A stretch of 64,000 nt of DNA from Methylacidiphilum sp. Yel (GCF_004421185.1 NZ_LXQB01000078.1:35196-99195), one strand, 5' to 3'; positions 18,610 to 28,515 are shown, counted from the first letter of the stretch. Notes: generated from the sequence alone by a model not told the origin. Made by a program: numbers and translations.

Positions 18610-19812
18610 ATGAAAAGAAAAACGGCCTATCTTCCTTTACACTACGGAAAAGCCCCTAGTTATCTTTTTGAAAGGATGGTACGACTAGCCGGGGCGATGA
18701 CCCAGTTGATTGTCGAAGAGTATGGCCCTGATGAAATGCTCAGAAGGCTTTCTGATCCTTGGTGGTTTCAAGCGTTTGGATGTGTTCTAGGTTTTGATTG
18801 GCATTCTTCGGGACTGACTACGGTCTGCTGTGGTGCCTTAAAGGAAGCACAAAAGAGATATGGGGATATTGGCATCTTCGTAGCTGGAGGCAAAGGCGGA
18901 GAATCAAGGAAGACCCCAGAGGAAATCGCTAGAATTGCTGATCGCTTAGCAATTAATGCTGCAGAAAGTCTTATCCGCACCTCTAGACTTGTCGCAAAAG
19001 TAGATTCTGCAGCCCTTCAAGATGGATTTGCTCTTTATCATCACTGTTTTTTTTTCACCGCTTCTGGTTCCTGGTGTGTCATCCAACAAGGAATGAACGA
19101 AACTACTCGCTACGCACGCCGATATCATTGGTTAGGAGAAAGCACTAAAAACTTTGTCTGTAACCCGCATGCAGCAATTGATGATTTATCTAAAGAAAAT
19201 GAGGGACTCATTTTTGAATCGGAAACCAACAAAAAGAGGCAAACTCCCGAAAAAAGCATCCTTCTCAATATGATTGCTGGGGAAGCCGAGCAATCAAGAC
19301 AAATTTGTAGCGAATTGGCTAGAGAAAAACCTCAAAAAACCTTAAATTTAATTTCCGAAATTCTTTGTGGGCCCACCCTTTTTGCTCCAGCCCAACACAC
19401 CATTAGCAGCACCGATATTCGTTTAATAAACCTTAAAACGCTTCATAAAGCCATCATTTCAGCTTACGAAAGAGACCCAAAAGACTTCCAATCGCTTCTT
19501 GAAACCCCGCAGGTTGGTCCGGCTACAATTCGGAGTCTTGCCCTTGTAGCCGAGCTAATGTTTGGTGTCCCGATCTGCAGAAAGGATCCAATTGAAGACT
19601 TTCCAAAGCAGGTCAATGGTCGGCGTTGGGCCGATTATGCGTTTGCTCATGGAGGCAAAGATGGGATCCCCTATCCTATTGATCGAGTTTCTTATGACCG
19701 GAACATTGGGATTCTAGAAGAGACTATAAGAAAAGCTAAATTAGGATATATAGAAAAAAAAGATGCCTTAAAAAGACTTGCTCGTATTGCCCAATCCTCC
19801 CTCTCTACTTAA
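18610..19812 (+). CDS. DUF763-family protein
   Basis: A 400-residue protein of the DUF763 family, common in archaea and scattered in bacteria, biochemical role unknown. Recognisable segments are LPLHYGKAPSYLFERM, DPWWFQAFGCVLGFDWHSSG and GKGGESRKTP near the N-terminus, and VGPATIRSLALVAELMFG plus RWADYAFAHGGKDGIPYP near the C-terminus. The first is followed by a helix-hairpin-helix-like turn (VGPATIRSL). The ATG at 18610 is chosen. The frame remains open upstream but runs into tRNA-Glu. Its 3' end overlaps the convergent antiporter gene by 8 bp. Confidence 0.85.
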   Translation: MKRKTAYLPLHYGKAPSYLFERMVRLAGAMTQLIVEEYGPDEMLRRLSDPWWFQAFGCVLGFDWHSSGLTTVCCGALKEAQKRYGDIGIFVAGGKGGESRKTPEEIARIADRLAINAAESLIRTSRLVAKVDSAALQDGFALYHHCFFFTASGSWCVIQQGMNETTRYARRYHWLGESTKNFVCNPHAAIDDLSKENEGLIFESETNKKRQTPEKSILLNMIAGEAEQSRQICSELAREKPQKTLNLISEILCGPTLFAPAQHTISSTDIRLINLKTLHKAIISAYERDPKDFQSLLETPQVGPATIRSLALVAELMFGVPICRKDPIEDFPKQVNGRRWADYAFAHGGKDGIPYPIDRVSYDRNIGILEETIRKAKLGYIEKKDALKRLARIAQSSLST

Positions 19813-21160
19813 AGATCCATTCTTTGAAAATAAAAAGAATAGCTACCAATATCGTTGGGACTAATGCCATTATAAAAAGCTTAGTTGAAGCAATCCCATC
19901 TGGAAAAAACTTTCTAAGAAGGGACAGTCCCACTAAGTTAGGAGCATTTGCTATAATCGTTAAGCCACCACCGGATAAAGCACCCCCAATAATAGCTCTT
20001 TTTTTCATTTCGTCTAATTCCGGAACAATTAATGTAGCTAAGTAGGATATAAGGGCATTATCATTAAAAGAACTCAGCATAACAGAAACTACATAGAGAG
20101 GCAAAAAAGACAGATGGCTTAATAGTCGATTGATCCACCAAGATTGAAGATTTCCAAAGACTTCAAGAGAGGCCAAAAAGAATCCTACTAAAAAAGCTTT
20201 TTGCAGAGGAATTTCTCCTTGATAAGATTTCGTGGCGTCCACAAAAGACAGAAAAAAAACGAGAATTCCAAATAAAAGTAAAAAATAGTCTTTTATAATG
20301 ACCGTAGAAACAAGGAACCCAATATTGCCAATGACTATCCAAAGAGGAATTTTTTCTCGCAGAGATTCAGCTTGCCCAGTTTCAGCCAAAAGGCTCAATC
20401 TTTCTTTTTCTAACCTTTTAAATTCTTCTTGGAATACAAAATAGTACAAGAGATTGGCAAGGACTATGCCACAGACAAAGACAAATCCAAAATGAATAAG
20501 CATATAGAAGCTATCCCATTGCCATTTTTGAGAAACCAGAACAACCGGTGGAGCTGCATAATTCGTAAGAGCCCCTCCAATTGAAACATTGAAAAAAAGG
20601 AGTCCTATCGTCCCATAAGCTAAAGACTGTTTGGGGTTTAAACAGAAAAACTTTTCTGCTAGCAACAGTGCACTGATCGTTATGGCCGAAGCTTCCGTTA
20701 TGAAAGACCCGAAAATCGGGCCGAGTGTTAATATCAAAAACCACCAACATGTTACGCTGTCTTTTGTTATTCGAGCAAAACAGCCTATAAGCCTTTGCGA
20801 TATATAGAGAATTGGTTGAGCCGAAGAAATAATCATTAAAACGGCAACAAATAAAGCTTCTGTATATTCCGTTTTCAATTTTAACTTTTCAAGGGTTGCG
20901 TTCCAACCAAATCGATACAAAGACACCATTAAAAGCGGCAAAAGCCATAATCCAAAGATGATTTCTACCTCTCCTAGATAGCGGACGAGAACCCCAAAGA
21001 AATAGAGCCAATGGCTCCTAGTCATTTTTCCACCGCTTCTCTGCCATGCATAATCGATCAACGCTTCTCCTTTGCCAAATAGTACAGGAGAAACCAACGT
21101 ATGAAAAACGGCTAGGAAAAAAAATCCTGTCGCTAAATAATCAAAAGGATCTAAAACCAT
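19805..21160 (-). CDS. Putative Na+/H+ antiporter (PF07399-type)
   Basis: A 451-residue integral membrane protein with about eleven hydrophobic segments. It matches the Na_H_antiport_2 family in layout, with N-terminal MVLDPFDYLATGFFFLAVFH, a half-site ITEASAITISALLLAEKFF and a C-terminal repeat half LSSFNDNALISYLATLIVPE with IIANAPNLVGLSL. The conserved Asn/Asp of SSFNDNALISY and the IANAPN motif resemble the ion-binding loops of the ion-transporter superfamily. Likely inner-membrane cation/proton exchange. It is preceded by a long structured leader (see 21220-21425). Confidence 0.75.
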   Translation of the reverse strand: MVLDPFDYLATGFFFLAVFHTLVSPVLFGKGEALIDYAWQRSGGKMTRSHWLYFFGVLVRYLGEVEIIFGLWLLPLLMVSLYRFGWNATLEKLKLKTEYTEALFVAVLMIISSAQPILYISQRLIGCFARITKDSVTCWWFLILTLGPIFGSFITEASAITISALLLAEKFFCLNPKQSLAYGTIGLLFFNVSIGGALTNYAAPPVVLVSQKWQWDSFYMLIHFGFVFVCGIVLANLLYYFVFQEEFKRLEKERLSLLAETGQAESLREKIPLWIVIGNIGFLVSTVIIKDYFLLLFGILVFFLSFVDATKSYQGEIPLQKAFLVGFFLASLEVFGNLQSWWINRLLSHLSFLPLYVVSVMLSSFNDNALISYLATLIVPELDEMKKRAIIGGALSGGGLTIIANAPNLVGLSLLRKFFPDGIASTKLFIMALVPTILVAILFIFKEWIFK

Positions 21161-21219
21161 ACTTAAAAATAAAAAAAATTATCCCCAATTTTTTCAATGG
21201 GAAGTGCTCCAACCAGAAA

Positions 21220-21425
21220 CAGGCCCAAAAAAGCAGCAAGTGCTTGTTGCCCTATCCAACAGATTATTATTGCAGCAGTCCCATAGTGACTATCAGATTA
21301 ATTCGACTGCCTCAGCTCCCCCTTATACCTGTCTAAACAGGTAGCAAGCGGACATTCAGCTTTGCCGAGGAGCCAGGTTTATGCAACGTCTGACAGGCCC
21401 AAAACTTTTTTGCTACTTATCCCTA
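21220..21425 (-). promoter_or_regulatory. Structured 5' leader with terminator-like hairpin before the antiporter gene
   Basis: On the minus strand the 389-bp gap before the antiporter ATG holds nested inverted repeats. A 7-bp helix joins 21364-21370 to 21310-21316. A perfect 6-bp hairpin with a 4-base loop lies at 21327-21342. Helix 21275-21280/21305-21310 encloses an inner stem-loop at 21283-21293. Then comes a hairpin at 21233-21250 directly followed by six T residues (21232-21227 on the plus strand as A). This is the layout of a transcription-attenuating riboswitch. The terminator stem is short and has one mismatch. The GTTGC at the 5' end of the leader could pair with its left arm. Boxes of the cobalamin, TPP, FMN, SAM and lysine classes were not seen. 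A Na+/Li+ responsive class is the natural guess for an antiporter, unproven. Confidence 0.55.
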
Positions 21426-21535
21426 TGTTAATTAATCTCTTCCTCTTGGATAGTCGAGAAGATATTTGAGCAGTCTTCAATCAAACTGATTGAATCCTCT
21501 TATTTAATTGTGGATTTAAGACTAATCCAATAGAA

Positions 21536-21559
21536 GGACAAACATTCTTTTATTTGTCC
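21536..21559. terminator. Stem-loop at the bioA stop codon
   Basis: A perfect 7-bp inverted repeat (GGACAAA / TTTGTCC, 10-base loop) overlaps the bioA stop. No long T run follows on the minus strand, so this may be a weak terminator or a 3'-end stabiliser. Confidence 0.35.
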
Positions 21560-22944
21560 ACAGGTAGGATATCATTGAGAGCTTTATATAAGGCCCATAC
21601 CATACCTTCTATGTCCTCCAAGGACGAACAATAGGGCGGCACAAGAATAAGAACATTCTTGATAGCTCGAGTGACAAGACCATAGTCTTTTGCCTTTTCG
21701 CTGACTGCCCATCCTATATCAAGATTAGAATCGGTAAGCCTGTTTTTATTTTTATCTTTGAGGATTTCTACTGCTAACACGGCTCCTTCTACCCTCACAT
21801 CTCCCACTAAAGGATGCTGCCAAAAAATAGTAGAAGAAGATTTTAATTGTCTAGAAAGAGTCTTTATCCACTCGAGTGTGTTTTCTTGCTCGAAAATTGT
21901 TAAATTTTCCAAAGCCGAAGCACAAGCTAGCGGATTAGCCGTATAACTATGTCCATGAAGAAAAGCCTCCTCATAGCCCCCTTTGAAGTCATCAAAGATC
22001 TCTTCTTTGATAAGGGTTGCGGCTATGGGCAATGTACCTCCCGACAACCCTTTAGCCAAACAGATAAAGTCGGCATATACATCTTCTTTGTGGGATGCAA
22101 TCAATTGGCCTGTCCTTCCCATGCCACTAAAAACTTCATCGACAATAAAAAAAGCTCCAGCTTCCTTAGTTACCTTAAAAGCTTCTTTTAAATACCCTTC
22201 TGGATGCATCCACATTCCCGATGCTCCTTGAATTTTGGGCTCTATGATCAGCGCTGCCAGTCTCTTTTTATTTTTTTCGATTGCCTTTTTCAGTGCATCA
22301 AGGCATTCCCAGGAACAAATTTTCGATTCTCTTGCATCGATTCCCCTACAGCTTTTAGCCTTATTCCACCGGCAGTGGAAACAGGATGGGGCAGGCAGGC
22401 TTTCCGAATCAAAAAGCAACTCTTTAAACCGGCTCTGAAATGGGATAGAAGAAACACTCATCGCACCAACTGTATCTCCATGATAACTGCCTTCTAAACA
22501 AAGAAATAAAGTCCTTTCCTTTTCCTTTCTTTGCTTTAAAGCCTGCCAAGCTATTTTAATTGCTGTTTCTACAGCGGTAGAACCATTATCAGAAAAAAAA
22601 ACCCTGTACTTGTTTGCGCTACCTTGAGAAATAAGCAAAGAAAGTTTTTGTCCTAGATTAACCGCCCACGGATGCGTATTTCCTAAAAAGGAAACATGAT
22701 CGATTTTTTCTAGACACGCTAATATCGCTTTAATAATACGCGGATGACGATGCCCATGGGTGGTAGTCCAAATTGAGGAATTGCCATCCCAAAACCTATT
22801 TTTCTTCCTATCAAAAAGATAACACCCTTGAGCTTTCTCTATAACAAGAGGTTCATACGGCGGATCGAACCATTTATTATAGGGAGTAAACGGATGCCAA
22901 AGGAATTGTTTATCCGCCGCAATAATCGAATGAACTTCAGACAT
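21550..22944 (-). CDS. bioA: Adenosylmethionine-8-amino-7-oxononanoate aminotransferase
   Basis: A 464-residue class III PLP aminotransferase that converts KAPA to DAPA in biotin synthesis. Visible are LWHPFTPYNKW near the N-terminus, SDNGSTAVETAIKIAWQA, the IVDEVFSGMGRTG block with the PLP-contacting Asp, the Schiff-base Lys in CLAKGLSGGTLPIAATL, and HGHSYTANPLACASAL. An inserted Cys-containing loop (PSCFHCRWNKAKSCRG) is long but also occurs in relatives. It is 21 bp downstream of bioF in the same operon. Confidence 0.95.
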   Translation of the reverse strand: MSEVHSIIAADKQFLWHPFTPYNKWFDPPYEPLVIEKAQGCYLFDRKKNRFWDGNSSIWTTTHGHRHPRIIKAILACLEKIDHVSFLGNTHPWAVNLGQKLSLLISQGSANKYRVFFSDNGSTAVETAIKIAWQALKQRKEKERTLFLCLEGSYHGDTVGAMSVSSIPFQSRFKELLFDSESLPAPSCFHCRWNKAKSCRGIDARESKICSWECLDALKKAIEKNKKRLAALIIEPKIQGASGMWMHPEGYLKEAFKVTKEAGAFFIVDEVFSGMGRTGQLIASHKEDVYADFICLAKGLSGGTLPIAATLIKEEIFDDFKGGYEEAFLHGHSYTANPLACASALENLTIFEQENTLEWIKTLSRQLKSSSTIFWQHPLVGDVRVEGAVLAVEILKDKNKNRLTDSNLDIGWAVSEKAKDYGLVTRAIKNVLILVPPYCSSLEDIEGMVWALYKALNDILPVDK

Positions 22945-22965
22945 AAGAGCTTATAGAAGATTTTA

Positions 22966-24141
22966 TTATACCAAACATTTTTTCAGAGCGCCCTTCAAAT
23001 AGTCGATTTGTTCGGTAGAATGGAGTGCTGTCAGCGTGATCCTTAATCTTGCTGTCCCTTTAGGCACAGTGGGATAACGAATAGGAGGAAGATAAATCCC
23101 CTTTTTTTCTAGCTCTTGGGATACTTGGATGGCTTTAGCCTCCTCTCCAATTAGAATGGGAATAATGGGAGAAAAGAAAAGACGGCTATTGGGGCTTTCT
23201 TCCATAAAATAAGCAAGGTTGTCTTGTAGTTTCTTTCTTAGCTCTATGCCACTCTCTGATTTAATGATATTGAGGGCAGAGCAAGCCGCTGCAATGGATG
23301 AAGGACTAAGAGCAGTGGAAAAGATAAACGATCTGCCTTTGTTGATTACCCAATCTATTAGCAGAGCTGTCGAGGCAATATAGCCTCCCTGAGATCCTAA
23401 CGCTTTAGAAAAAGTTCCCATTAAGACATCTACCTTATCCATTAGCTTCAGGCAACTGGCCAGACCATTGCCCTCTTCTCCTACTATGCCTTCAGCATGG
23501 GCATCATCTAATAAAAGCAACCCTTCATATCTCTCTTTGAGTTCAACAATCTCTGCCAGTGGGGCTACATCCCCATCCATAGAAAAAATAGATTCGCTAA
23601 TAATCAATATCTTTTCGTAGCTTGTCGCATATCTATCCAAGAGCTGTTTTAAGTTTTGGATATCATTATGCCCAAAGACCCTGATTGTAGCCTGACTTAA
23701 TCTGGCTCCATCCCATAATGAAGCATGGCAGAGCTTATCCATTAAAATCAAATCTGATTTGCCCACTAGAGCTGGTATAGTCCCAATAGCTGCACTATAT
23801 CCTGTGGGGAAAATCAAGGTCTTTTCTTTCCCTTTCCATTGCGCTAATGCTTTTTCAAGAGGAGAAAAAAGGGGATTGTTTCCTGACAGCAACCGAGAAG
23901 CCGAACAACTGGCTCCATATTCCTGGATCGCCTGCTGCGCCTTCTCCTTGACAAGTGGATGTCGGGAAAGCCCAAGATAATCGTTTGAGGAAAAATTTAT
24001 GATCAGTTTTGCTTCGTATTCAGCCCGCATCCCTTCTATCGGCCGCAAATCCTTTAGTCTACGGAATAGATTTTTATTTTTAAGCTCATCAAGCCCTTTT
24101 GCAAACTTCTGAACGAAGTTTTTTTCGCCTTCAACAATCAT
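22966..24141 (-). CDS. bioF: 8-amino-7-oxononanoate synthase
   Basis: A 391-residue alpha-oxoamine synthase that condenses pimeloyl-thioester with alanine to KAPA. Family signs are NFSSNDYLGLSRHPLVKE, GASCSASRLLSGN, LLLDDAHAEGIVGEEGNG and the PLP Lys in LMGTFSKALGSQGGYIAS. The start overlaps the stop of the upstream amidohydrolase by 4 bp (ATGA type), so the genes are cotranscribed. bioB, bioC and bioD are not in this window. Confidence 0.95.
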   Translation of the reverse strand: MIVEGEKNFVQKFAKGLDELKNKNLFRRLKDLRPIEGMRAEYEAKLIINFSSNDYLGLSRHPLVKEKAQQAIQEYGASCSASRLLSGNNPLFSPLEKALAQWKGKEKTLIFPTGYSAAIGTIPALVGKSDLILMDKLCHASLWDGARLSQATIRVFGHNDIQNLKQLLDRYATSYEKILIISESIFSMDGDVAPLAEIVELKERYEGLLLLDDAHAEGIVGEEGNGLASCLKLMDKVDVLMGTFSKALGSQGGYIASTALLIDWVINKGRSFIFSTALSPSSIAAACSALNIIKSESGIELRKKLQDNLAYFMEESPNSRLFFSPIIPILIGEEAKAIQVSQELEKKGIYLPPIRYPTVPKGTARLRITLTALHSTEQIDYLKGALKKCLV

Positions 24142-25361
24142 AAAGCTTCTGTAGAATGAACAACCTTTCCATTGATAATAACAACCGAAGGCTCTTTTTG
24201 CTCATAAAGGAGAGCTTCCAATGGATCAGAAGAAGAAGAATTAAAAGGGATAACCGCCAGATCCGCATAGGCACCGACAGCAATTTCTCCAAGTTTGCCT
24301 TGCAGTCCCAAAGCCTTAGCAGGATTAACTGTAACCATCTTCCACCAATCTCCAATGGATATTTCTGGGAATGCTTGTCGAGCCTTCTGTATTTCTTTTC
24401 TCATATCCAAAGAGTCGTTGGAGGCCAGGCTATCTGTCCCCAAAACGACATTGACTCCTCTAGATAAAAGCTGCCTTAAAGGAAAAGGATCATGACCAAA
24501 AAAAGCATGCGATTTAGGACAATAAACAACATTCCAAGAATTTTTTTTAAACCAATCCCAATCAGTCTCGTCTAGATAATTAAGATGGACTAAAAAGGCA
24601 TTTTTAGTCAACAGCTCATTTTCAGCAAGAAAACGAAGTGGCGTGGATGTTTTAAACCTTGCACTCCTTTGCTCTATTCGAGAAATAAAATCAAACAACC
24701 CTCCTTTTTTTTGCGTGAACATCTCATATTCTTCATAGGATTCTGCCACATGAGTCATTAATAATCCATTTTTTTGAAGACACCACCTCTTTGATAACTC
24801 GTATAATTCAGGGCTTGCCGTATAGGGAGCATGCGGAGAGAGTCCAATAGCTGTCGAAGAAGATTGGTTGGTAAAAAAAAGAAGAGAGCCAGCTAATTTT
24901 TCATCCGTCCAATAAGAGCAGTTGACATCGATAAGCTCAAGAAAACTAAAGACCCGTAATGGATAAGAGGATTCAAAAAGGAAAATTTCAGGTATGGATA
25001 CGATATCAAGTACACAGGTAGTGGCTGATTTCAAAAGCAAATCGATACCCATGCGATGGGCTTTGAGATAATCAATTGCCGAGAATGTCTTTTTAAATCG
25101 AATAAGAGTCTGCAGCCAATCCACAAAATATCCTTTGGAAGCTGACAATTTCCCCTTCAATAGCGTGTATTCTAAATGACAGTGAGAATTGATAAACCCA
25201 GGAAAAATTATGGAATTGCCTACCTCAAGGACTTTTTCTCCTTCCAGTGCTTCCAAAGAAGTCGCCACCTCGACGATTTTATTTCCTCTGATTCGAATTG
25301 CTCCAGGGGATAATATCAACCCCGGTTTACATACAACATGGGAAGCTTTGAGAAGAAACAT
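24138..25361 (-). CDS. Amidohydrolase of the ATZ/TRZ (chlorohydrolase) type
   Basis: A 407-residue metal-dependent hydrolase. The metal site is seen as NSHCHLEYTLL (HxH near residue 62), His in LSPHAPYTASPELY and MTHVAESYEEY, and the Asp of GTDSLASNDSLDMRKE. A small beta domain is formed from both termini, ending in ADLAVIPF and VVIINGKVVHST. Relatives include N-ethylammeline chlorohydrolase-like enzymes, SsnA and aminodeoxyfutalosine deaminase of the menaquinone futalosine route. The latter is a reasonable candidate but is not proven. It is the first gene of the run with bioF and bioA. Confidence 0.8.
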   Translation of the reverse strand: MFLLKASHVVCKPGLILSPGAIRIRGNKIVEVATSLEALEGEKVLEVGNSIIFPGFINSHCHLEYTLLKGKLSASKGYFVDWLQTLIRFKKTFSAIDYLKAHRMGIDLLLKSATTCVLDIVSIPEIFLFESSYPLRVFSFLELIDVNCSYWTDEKLAGSLLFFTNQSSSTAIGLSPHAPYTASPELYELSKRWCLQKNGLLMTHVAESYEEYEMFTQKKGGLFDFISRIEQRSARFKTSTPLRFLAENELLTKNAFLVHLNYLDETDWDWFKKNSWNVVYCPKSHAFFGHDPFPLRQLLSRGVNVVLGTDSLASNDSLDMRKEIQKARQAFPEISIGDWWKMVTVNPAKALGLQGKLGEIAVGAYADLAVIPFNSSSSDPLEALLYEQKEPSVVIINGKVVHSTEAL

Positions 25362-25648
25362 TCAGTTTGAATTCTATTTGAAGGAAAATAAAAATAAAGG
25401 CAAAATTGTATAAGTCAGACTCCTCATTCACCCAAAGATAAAAAGGCTTTTCCCTTATATTTTTTCCTCCAAATAGCTCCTCTCAAAAAGGGTGGAGTCT
25501 TATAAAATTATATTCCTTTAGCTTATAGAAGGCCTATCTGATAGGCTCATAGAAAGCTAAAAAGAAGAAAAGAAAAATCCCTGGGGAACTAAGAGGATTG
25601 TTAGTCAACCAGAGCCGCCTGAGCTTCAAAGAAAATAAAAGAACATGT

Positions 25649-26308
25649 TTAAGAAAGCTCTTTTTTCCCTTCCTTTTTAATGAAAGGAAGGTTAAGGGGC
25701 AAAGTAGGATATTGGGAATAGAGTTTTGGAAAACATAATGGAGCGTATTTCTTCCAAAGCCAATGCAAGCAATAAAGGAATGTGTAGGAATAAATTATGG
25801 AGATTATCCAACCAGCACAAATATCTGAAGGATAATGCACTCCCATGTATATTCTTGAGTAGCTTACCATGAAAACCCATAACCAGAACCAAATAGCCGG
25901 TAACCCATAAACGGCTGTAGCCATGACCGCAGCAGCTGTATTATTGGCTGCATGTCCAGAAGGAAAAGATCTTCCCTTGGCCCGCTGTCCTGTCCTCGAA
26001 GGATTTGAATAGTATATTTGATTTGATTTTTCCACAACTCTAACATTGGGAAGGACCTGAAAAGGTCTTGGTCTTTGGACCACTTCTTTGATTGTATCAA
26101 CGATTAGCCGATCACCAACGAGAACAGAAAAAAGCACTAAAATAACAAACAACCGTTCTCTAAATTTACCAAAATAAAGGATGAAAATTCCTAATACCCA
26201 TAAAGGCAAACGAAAATTCCCCAAATCAGAAATAAAAGGCATCAACTTATCCAGCCATGGCGTATGCGCTCCATTGATCCAATAAAAGACAAAAAGATCC
26301 AGCGACAT
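25649..26308 (-). CDS. PAP2-family membrane phosphatase
   Basis: A 219-residue lipid phosphatase with five to six membrane helices. The three PAP2 motifs are intact: KEVVQRPRPF, SFPSGHAANNTAAAVM and SRIYMGVHYPSD, whose two His act as nucleophile and acid-base. Likely substrates are undecaprenyl pyrophosphate or phosphatidic-type lipids at the outer face of the inner membrane. It lies 20 bp downstream of copA. The 287 bp between it and the amidohydrolase start (25362-25648) are AT-rich with no gene that I can support. Confidence 0.9.
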   Translation of the reverse strand: MSLDLFVFYWINGAHTPWLDKLMPFISDLGNFRLPLWVLGIFILYFGKFRERLFVILVLFSVLVGDRLIVDTIKEVVQRPRPFQVLPNVRVVEKSNQIYYSNPSRTGQRAKGRSFPSGHAANNTAAAVMATAVYGLPAIWFWLWVFMVSYSRIYMGVHYPSDICAGWIISIIYSYTFLYCLHWLWKKYAPLCFPKLYSQYPTLPLNLPFIKKEGKKELS

Positions 26309-26328
26309 CGACCAAGAGAGAGAAAAGT

Positions 26329-28515
26329 TTATCGTTTATAAAGCCTCAAAGCATTCCCAATAACAAACAGATCCGATAATCCCATAGCGGCCGCGCAAAC
26401 CGAAGGAGACATTTTTCCCATCACCGCAAGAGGAATAGCTAGGGTATTATACAAGAAAGCCCAAAAAAGATTTTCTTTTATCGTTTTAAGGGTTTTATCA
26501 CTAATTTCTAAGAGAACTGGAATAATTTCTATATCCGCATTCAGCAACACAATATCAGCGGATTCCTTAGCAATATCACTAGCATTCAAAACGGCAATTC
26601 CTAGATCTGCTTGAGCTAGAGCTGGAGCGTCATTTATCCCATCTCCAATAAAAGCAATCGATTTACCCTTTTCCTGAAACCTCTTAACGACAGCGGCTTT
26701 CTCTTCAGGACGGACTTCAGCGATTATGTTTTCAGGGGGAATACCTATTTCTATTCCAAATTTCATGGCAATTTCCTTTTTATCTCCAGAAAGGATGTAT
26801 ACGGTATAGCCTCTAGCTAAGAGTTTTGCAATGACCGTTTTAGCATGAGGTTTAATAGGGGCATACACAGGATAAAAAGCCAACAGTTTCTCCTCCATAG
26901 ATAATCCAATTCCGATAGAGCTATTCATTTGTTGATCCCAACCACTGACACCTAGGCTTTTTAGCCATGAAACAGAACCCAACCTTACTACTCGATCTTC
27001 ATAAATCGCTTGGATGCCCGCTCCTGGCTTTTCTTGCCACTGCTTCAAAGGAACAGGTTGAGAACTTTTACACTTTTCTGCCAGCGCACGGCTTATTGGA
27101 TGGAGACTTGATTCGCAAAGAGAATAAGCAAGTGCATCTGCAAAGGAAGGATCTTGAACGAAATAAGTTGGATTGCCTATACTTAATACAGGTTCCGTTA
27201 AAGTTCCAGTTTTGTCGAAAATAACATCTTTAATTTTTCCGCATTTTTCAAGGGCAGATCCGTCCCTGATCAATACTCCTAAAGAAGCCAGTCGATTTGA
27301 TGCCACCATAATTGCCGCAGGTGTCGCCAAGCCCATAGCGCATGGACAGGCTACTACAAGAACAGAGGCCGCTCTAATTAGTGCCGTTTCCCACTTGACC
27401 TTTGCTGACATCCCCCATCCCAAAGCTGTCATAATGGCTATAGCGATAACCACAATCACAAAAACACTACTTATCTTGTCCACAAAATTCTGGATGGAAG
27501 CCCGACTTTCCTGAGCTTTCAAAACAACTTCAGCAATATGGGCAAGCACCGTTTTTTCTCCCGAAGAACTCACGCGAATCACCAGTCGAGCATTAAGGTT
27601 AAGGGTTCCCGCTAATACTTTTTTACCTGGAGCCTTATCAACTGGTCTACTTTCTCCTGTTAGCATGCTTTCATCTACAAGTCCTTCTCCATCAATTACC
27701 TCTCCATCCACCGGAATCCGTTCACCCGGTTTCAAAACTACTCTTTGACCGACAGAAAGGGTCTCGACAGGTACTTTTTTTTCTACGTTATTGTCCAACA
27801 AAAGATTTGCATAAGGAGGGGCCAGCTCCAAAAGCTTCTTAAGAGTCCTGTTGGCTTTACTTGAGACCCTTGCCTCCAGCCAATGTCCAGCACTCACCAG
27901 AGTGATAATGGCTGCCGCTTCATCAAAGTAGTAATGTTCTATAATTCCAGGAAAGAGGAGACCCAAAGTGCTTAAAAGAAAAGCTGAAGAACTGCCTAAA
28001 GAGACAAGGGTGTCCATGTCCAATCTGCCACTACGAATCTGACGATAGGCTCCTAGATAAAAGGAAGAGCCACTGATTATTTGAACAGGTAAAGCCAGCA
28101 AAAATAGATAAAGTCCAAAGAAGAAATTCCAATGCACATACAACGTCGTCATCCACGAAGAGGGTACCGAAAGGCTAAAGAGGAAGTTCCCTAACCAGAA
28201 AGGAGGGGATCGTACGGTAAATTGGCTTATATAAAGGAGAGTTGTCAGAAACACACCTAGAAAAAGAGATCGGGTCCAACGCTTGGAAGCCTCCTCTTCC
28301 TCTTCTTCTTCCATCAACTTTGCCTCATAGCCAGCACTCTTAACCGCCTCCATAAGCTGTGCAGGCTGACAGCCTTCTTCAGCATTTACCACCGCTCGAG
28401 ATGTTTCGAGATCCACATGAGCCGATACTACCTTGGGAACTTGTGTGAGGGCGTTTCGAACATGCCTCACACAATTACTACATGTCATCCCTTCAATTCG
28501 TAACTTTATTTTCAT
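26329..28515 (-). CDS. copA: Copper-translocating P-type ATPase
   Basis: A 728-residue P1B-type ATPase exporting Cu+ from the cytosol. One N-terminal heavy-metal domain has GMTCSNCVRHV. The rest includes the actuator loop LTGESRPVDK, the membrane metal site ACPCAMGLATPAA, the phosphorylation site FDKTGTLTEP, the nucleotide-binding SSLHPISRALAE, and the GDGINDAPAL hinge. The final helix carries MGLSDLFVIGNALRL, as in Cu+ ATPases. It is the first gene of a pair with the PAP2 phosphatase. The 273 bp upstream (28516-28788) contain no gene. Confidence 0.96.
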   Translation of the reverse strand: MKIKLRIEGMTCSNCVRHVRNALTQVPKVVSAHVDLETSRAVVNAEEGCQPAQLMEAVKSAGYEAKLMEEEEEEEASKRWTRSLFLGVFLTTLLYISQFTVRSPPFWLGNFLFSLSVPSSWMTTLYVHWNFFFGLYLFLLALPVQIISGSSFYLGAYRQIRSGRLDMDTLVSLGSSSAFLLSTLGLLFPGIIEHYYFDEAAAIITLVSAGHWLEARVSSKANRTLKKLLELAPPYANLLLDNNVEKKVPVETLSVGQRVVLKPGERIPVDGEVIDGEGLVDESMLTGESRPVDKAPGKKVLAGTLNLNARLVIRVSSSGEKTVLAHIAEVVLKAQESRASIQNFVDKISSVFVIVVIAIAIMTALGWGMSAKVKWETALIRAASVLVVACPCAMGLATPAAIMVASNRLASLGVLIRDGSALEKCGKIKDVIFDKTGTLTEPVLSIGNPTYFVQDPSFADALAYSLCESSLHPISRALAEKCKSSQPVPLKQWQEKPGAGIQAIYEDRVVRLGSVSWLKSLGVSGWDQQMNSSIGIGLSMEEKLLAFYPVYAPIKPHAKTVIAKLLARGYTVYILSGDKKEIAMKFGIEIGIPPENIIAEVRPEEKAAVVKRFQEKGKSIAFIGDGINDAPALAQADLGIAVLNASDIAKESADIVLLNADIEIIPVLLEISDKTLKTIKENLFWAFLYNTLAIPLAVMGKMSPSVCAAAMGLSDLFVIGNALRLYKR

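Noticed and set aside
21220..21425. Cobalamin, TPP, FMN, SAM or lysine riboswitch
   Set aside because: The characteristic conserved boxes of these classes were looked for on both strands and not found.
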